In this document: positions 62,319 to 64,000 of the stretch, piece by piece
Layout of the letters: the number at the start of each line of letters is the position of its first letter
Numbering within the stretch: position 1 is the first letter of the stretch
DNA from: Erythrophleum ivorense
Taxonomy: Eukaryota > Streptophyta > Magnoliopsida > Fabales > Fabaceae
Direction: 5' to 3'
NCBI GenBank assembly: GCA_026724425.1
Contig: JAIUCV010000003.1
Coordinates: forward strand, 58,917,088 to 58,981,087
Length of the DNA: 64,000 bases
The notes under the pieces: generated by a model
Database searches by the model: none
Told to the model about the DNA's origin: nothing
What the model saw: only the letters and a program-made list of their open reading frames with translations
Program-made: the position numbers and the translations under genes

Positions 62319-63172
62319 ACAAAAATACACTATTTGATCTTTTGATTTTATTTTAAATTTTACTTTTGTTCATTTATTTTTTTATTTACTTAATTTTATT
62401 TTATATTTCACTTTTGTAATATTCTAGTTGCTTAATTTTATTTTTATTTCAATTTAATCCTTAATTTACAAAAATCAACTAAATATTTCTTTCCTTTTAA
62501 CATCATCAATATGATTAACAGACTAATCCTATATGTGATTTCTTTGTGGTTTAACTCTAATAACCTATTAAAAATTTGAATTTACTTATTATAATATCCT
62601 TTTTTATTACCACCCAAATGTTGCATTATGTAAATCCAAGATAATGTGCACAAATTTTTGACTTATCACGCAATTTTTGTCTAAATCATAAACCTTGCCA
62701 ATATTATTAGGTATTAGTCAGCTTTTGTCAATTTGGCAAAAGGCCTTAAACCAATCCAATTTCTAGTAAAGATATTATGGTTGGAGATTAATAGTATTTA
62801 TTTAGCTAGAAAGCCATAAAGAATAAGGTGCAACATTTAAGTAGTGATAAAAAAAGGATATTAAGTCACCAAAGGAGTCATATAAGGTTTTTCTATAAGG
62901 AATTTTGACTTTGCTAGATAAAAGAAAATATTTGAGTGATTTTTATAAATTAAAAATTAAATTAGAATAAAATAAAATTAAAAGATAAAAATAAAACTTC
63001 AAATAAAACTAAATGACCAAATTAAAACAAAATGAAAGTGAGTGATAAAAGTAAAACCTAAAATAAGTTAATAAATCAAATTAAAACAAAACAAAATTAT
63101 GGGATATAAGTGAAATTTTAAGTAAAATTAAATATAAATTAGTTTTTAAGTAGATAGCGTATTATTTTGGTA
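62319..63172. repeat. Long AT-rich inverted repeat (foldback or MITE-like)
   Basis: The left arm (about 62319-62510; acaaaaatacactattt..., then ttttatttcaatttaatcc...aaaaatcaactaaatattt) is matched by the reverse complement of about 62930-63172. Ends are imperfect and no target duplication is evident. No coding capacity. Confidence 0.5.
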
Positions 63173-64000
63173 TCACCTGCATTAGGTAATTTTTTTTAGT
63201 GCTTGGTTGACAAAAGAAATTAAATATAAATTGTGAGGTAGGATTCACTTCTCACTATTCTTAGTTGTTATAAATTAATTATTTAGTCCATAACAAATTT
63301 TTATTTTCTCAATTTGGTTTTTTAAAGAAAGACCTCTCAATTTAATCTCTAAAATTTTAATACAATTTAGGGTGAGAAGCTCAGGGAGAAGGCATGATGC
63401 ATTATTTGGAGGATTAAATTTTTAAAAAAGTAATCTTTTAATAATGACTAAATCGGTAATTTACTCTTTTTTACTCTTTTTAAAACATAAAAGGTAGGAG
63501 TGTCTTTTTTTATTATTTGTGCAAGAAGTAGTTGTATTATTCATAAATCATGAATAATGCAATTTTATTTTGAGCTCTGTACATTAATTTTTTGTTTTTA
63601 ATATTTTTTTTAATTTTAGCAACTTTTTGAATTTTTTAACTATTTTTTTAGTTTAAAAATATCATACGAATTTCCGTACAACGGCCGCCCCTCGTTAGAT
63701 GAAACGGAAAGCAGTAGTAGCAATAACTAGCTTGTGAAGTACTATTATGCACTTCTGATACCAATAACAGTTTCAACTACACTGAGAAGCCCAAAATATA
63801 GCTGAATGTAAATTTCTTAGTTGAGGTTTCGCTCTGATCTATTATTATTACAAATAATAAATATTAAGTGGTAATATTATAAACTCCAGTTTATTGTAAA
63901 GCTTAATTATATATAATAAATAATTAAGTATAAATAACATTTTATTAATTTTATTAGAGTTATTATAATCCTACTTATTAATTATATTTACAAAATTAAT
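63173..64000. other. AT-rich intergenic region
   Basis: No gene seen. A short GC-richer patch lies at 63675-63715 (acggccgcccctcg), which I cannot assign. Confidence 0.5.

Noticed and set aside
1..64000. CRISPR array, tRNA, rRNA or bacterial-type operon
   Set aside because: No regularly spaced short repeats, cloverleaf-like sequences or closely packed ORFs were seen; all evidence is for a plant nuclear genome.

Overview
The window is nuclear DNA of a flowering plant, most likely a eudicot. It is very AT-rich, its genes have short exons and long introns, and most of the rest is transposon debris: Ty1/copia and Ty3/gypsy LTR elements, Mutator-like (MULE) and hAT-type DNA elements, two LINE types, a TRIM and foldback repeats. 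No bacterial-type operons, CRISPR arrays, rRNA or tRNA genes were seen. Only two or three host genes look functional.

Layout. 1-1952: 3' end and LTR of a gypsy-type element. About 2150-6270: decayed copia element on the minus strand. 6276-11138: nearly complete young copia element (LTRs 213/217 bp, TSD GTAGG) whose coding region is full of stops. 13490-14417: two-exon gene for a secreted 10-cysteine defensin-like peptide, not visible as one ORF. 15257-24901 and 24922-33205: two related MULEs (A and B) in opposite orientation. Each has its own 10-bp target duplication and the two duplications touch. Each carries a broken mudrA transposase gene and, convergent to it, a broken plant-mobile-domain (PMD/MAIN-like) gene. 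Together they form an imperfect palindrome of about 18 kb. 35414-36706 (minus): five phase-consistent exons of an unrecognised gene or pseudogene with two in-frame stops, with a possible leader exon at 37740-38090. 39995-45818 (minus): complete six-exon gene for the tRNA guanosine-2-N-methyltransferase TRM11 catalytic subunit, whose large intron holds an RTE-type LINE with an L1-type LINE nested in it. 47832-52711: LTR-flanked non-autonomous retroelement with a proline-rich region split by a hAT-like MITE. 56378-59902 (minus): four-exon gene for a conserved plant protein of unknown function, with a leader exon near 61.5 kb, a TRIM in an intron and a possible orphan C-terminal exon. 61.7-64 kb: intergenic, with a long AT-rich inverted repeat.

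The host genes are unrelated in function and do not work as a cluster. The most distinctive structure is the MULE pair: transposase plus captured PMD gene, terminal inverted repeats, conserved subterminal palindromes and adjoining target-site duplications. I found no convincing new defence or metabolic system. Exon boundaries were read by eye from splice signals and reading-frame phase; family names come from recognised motifs, not searches.
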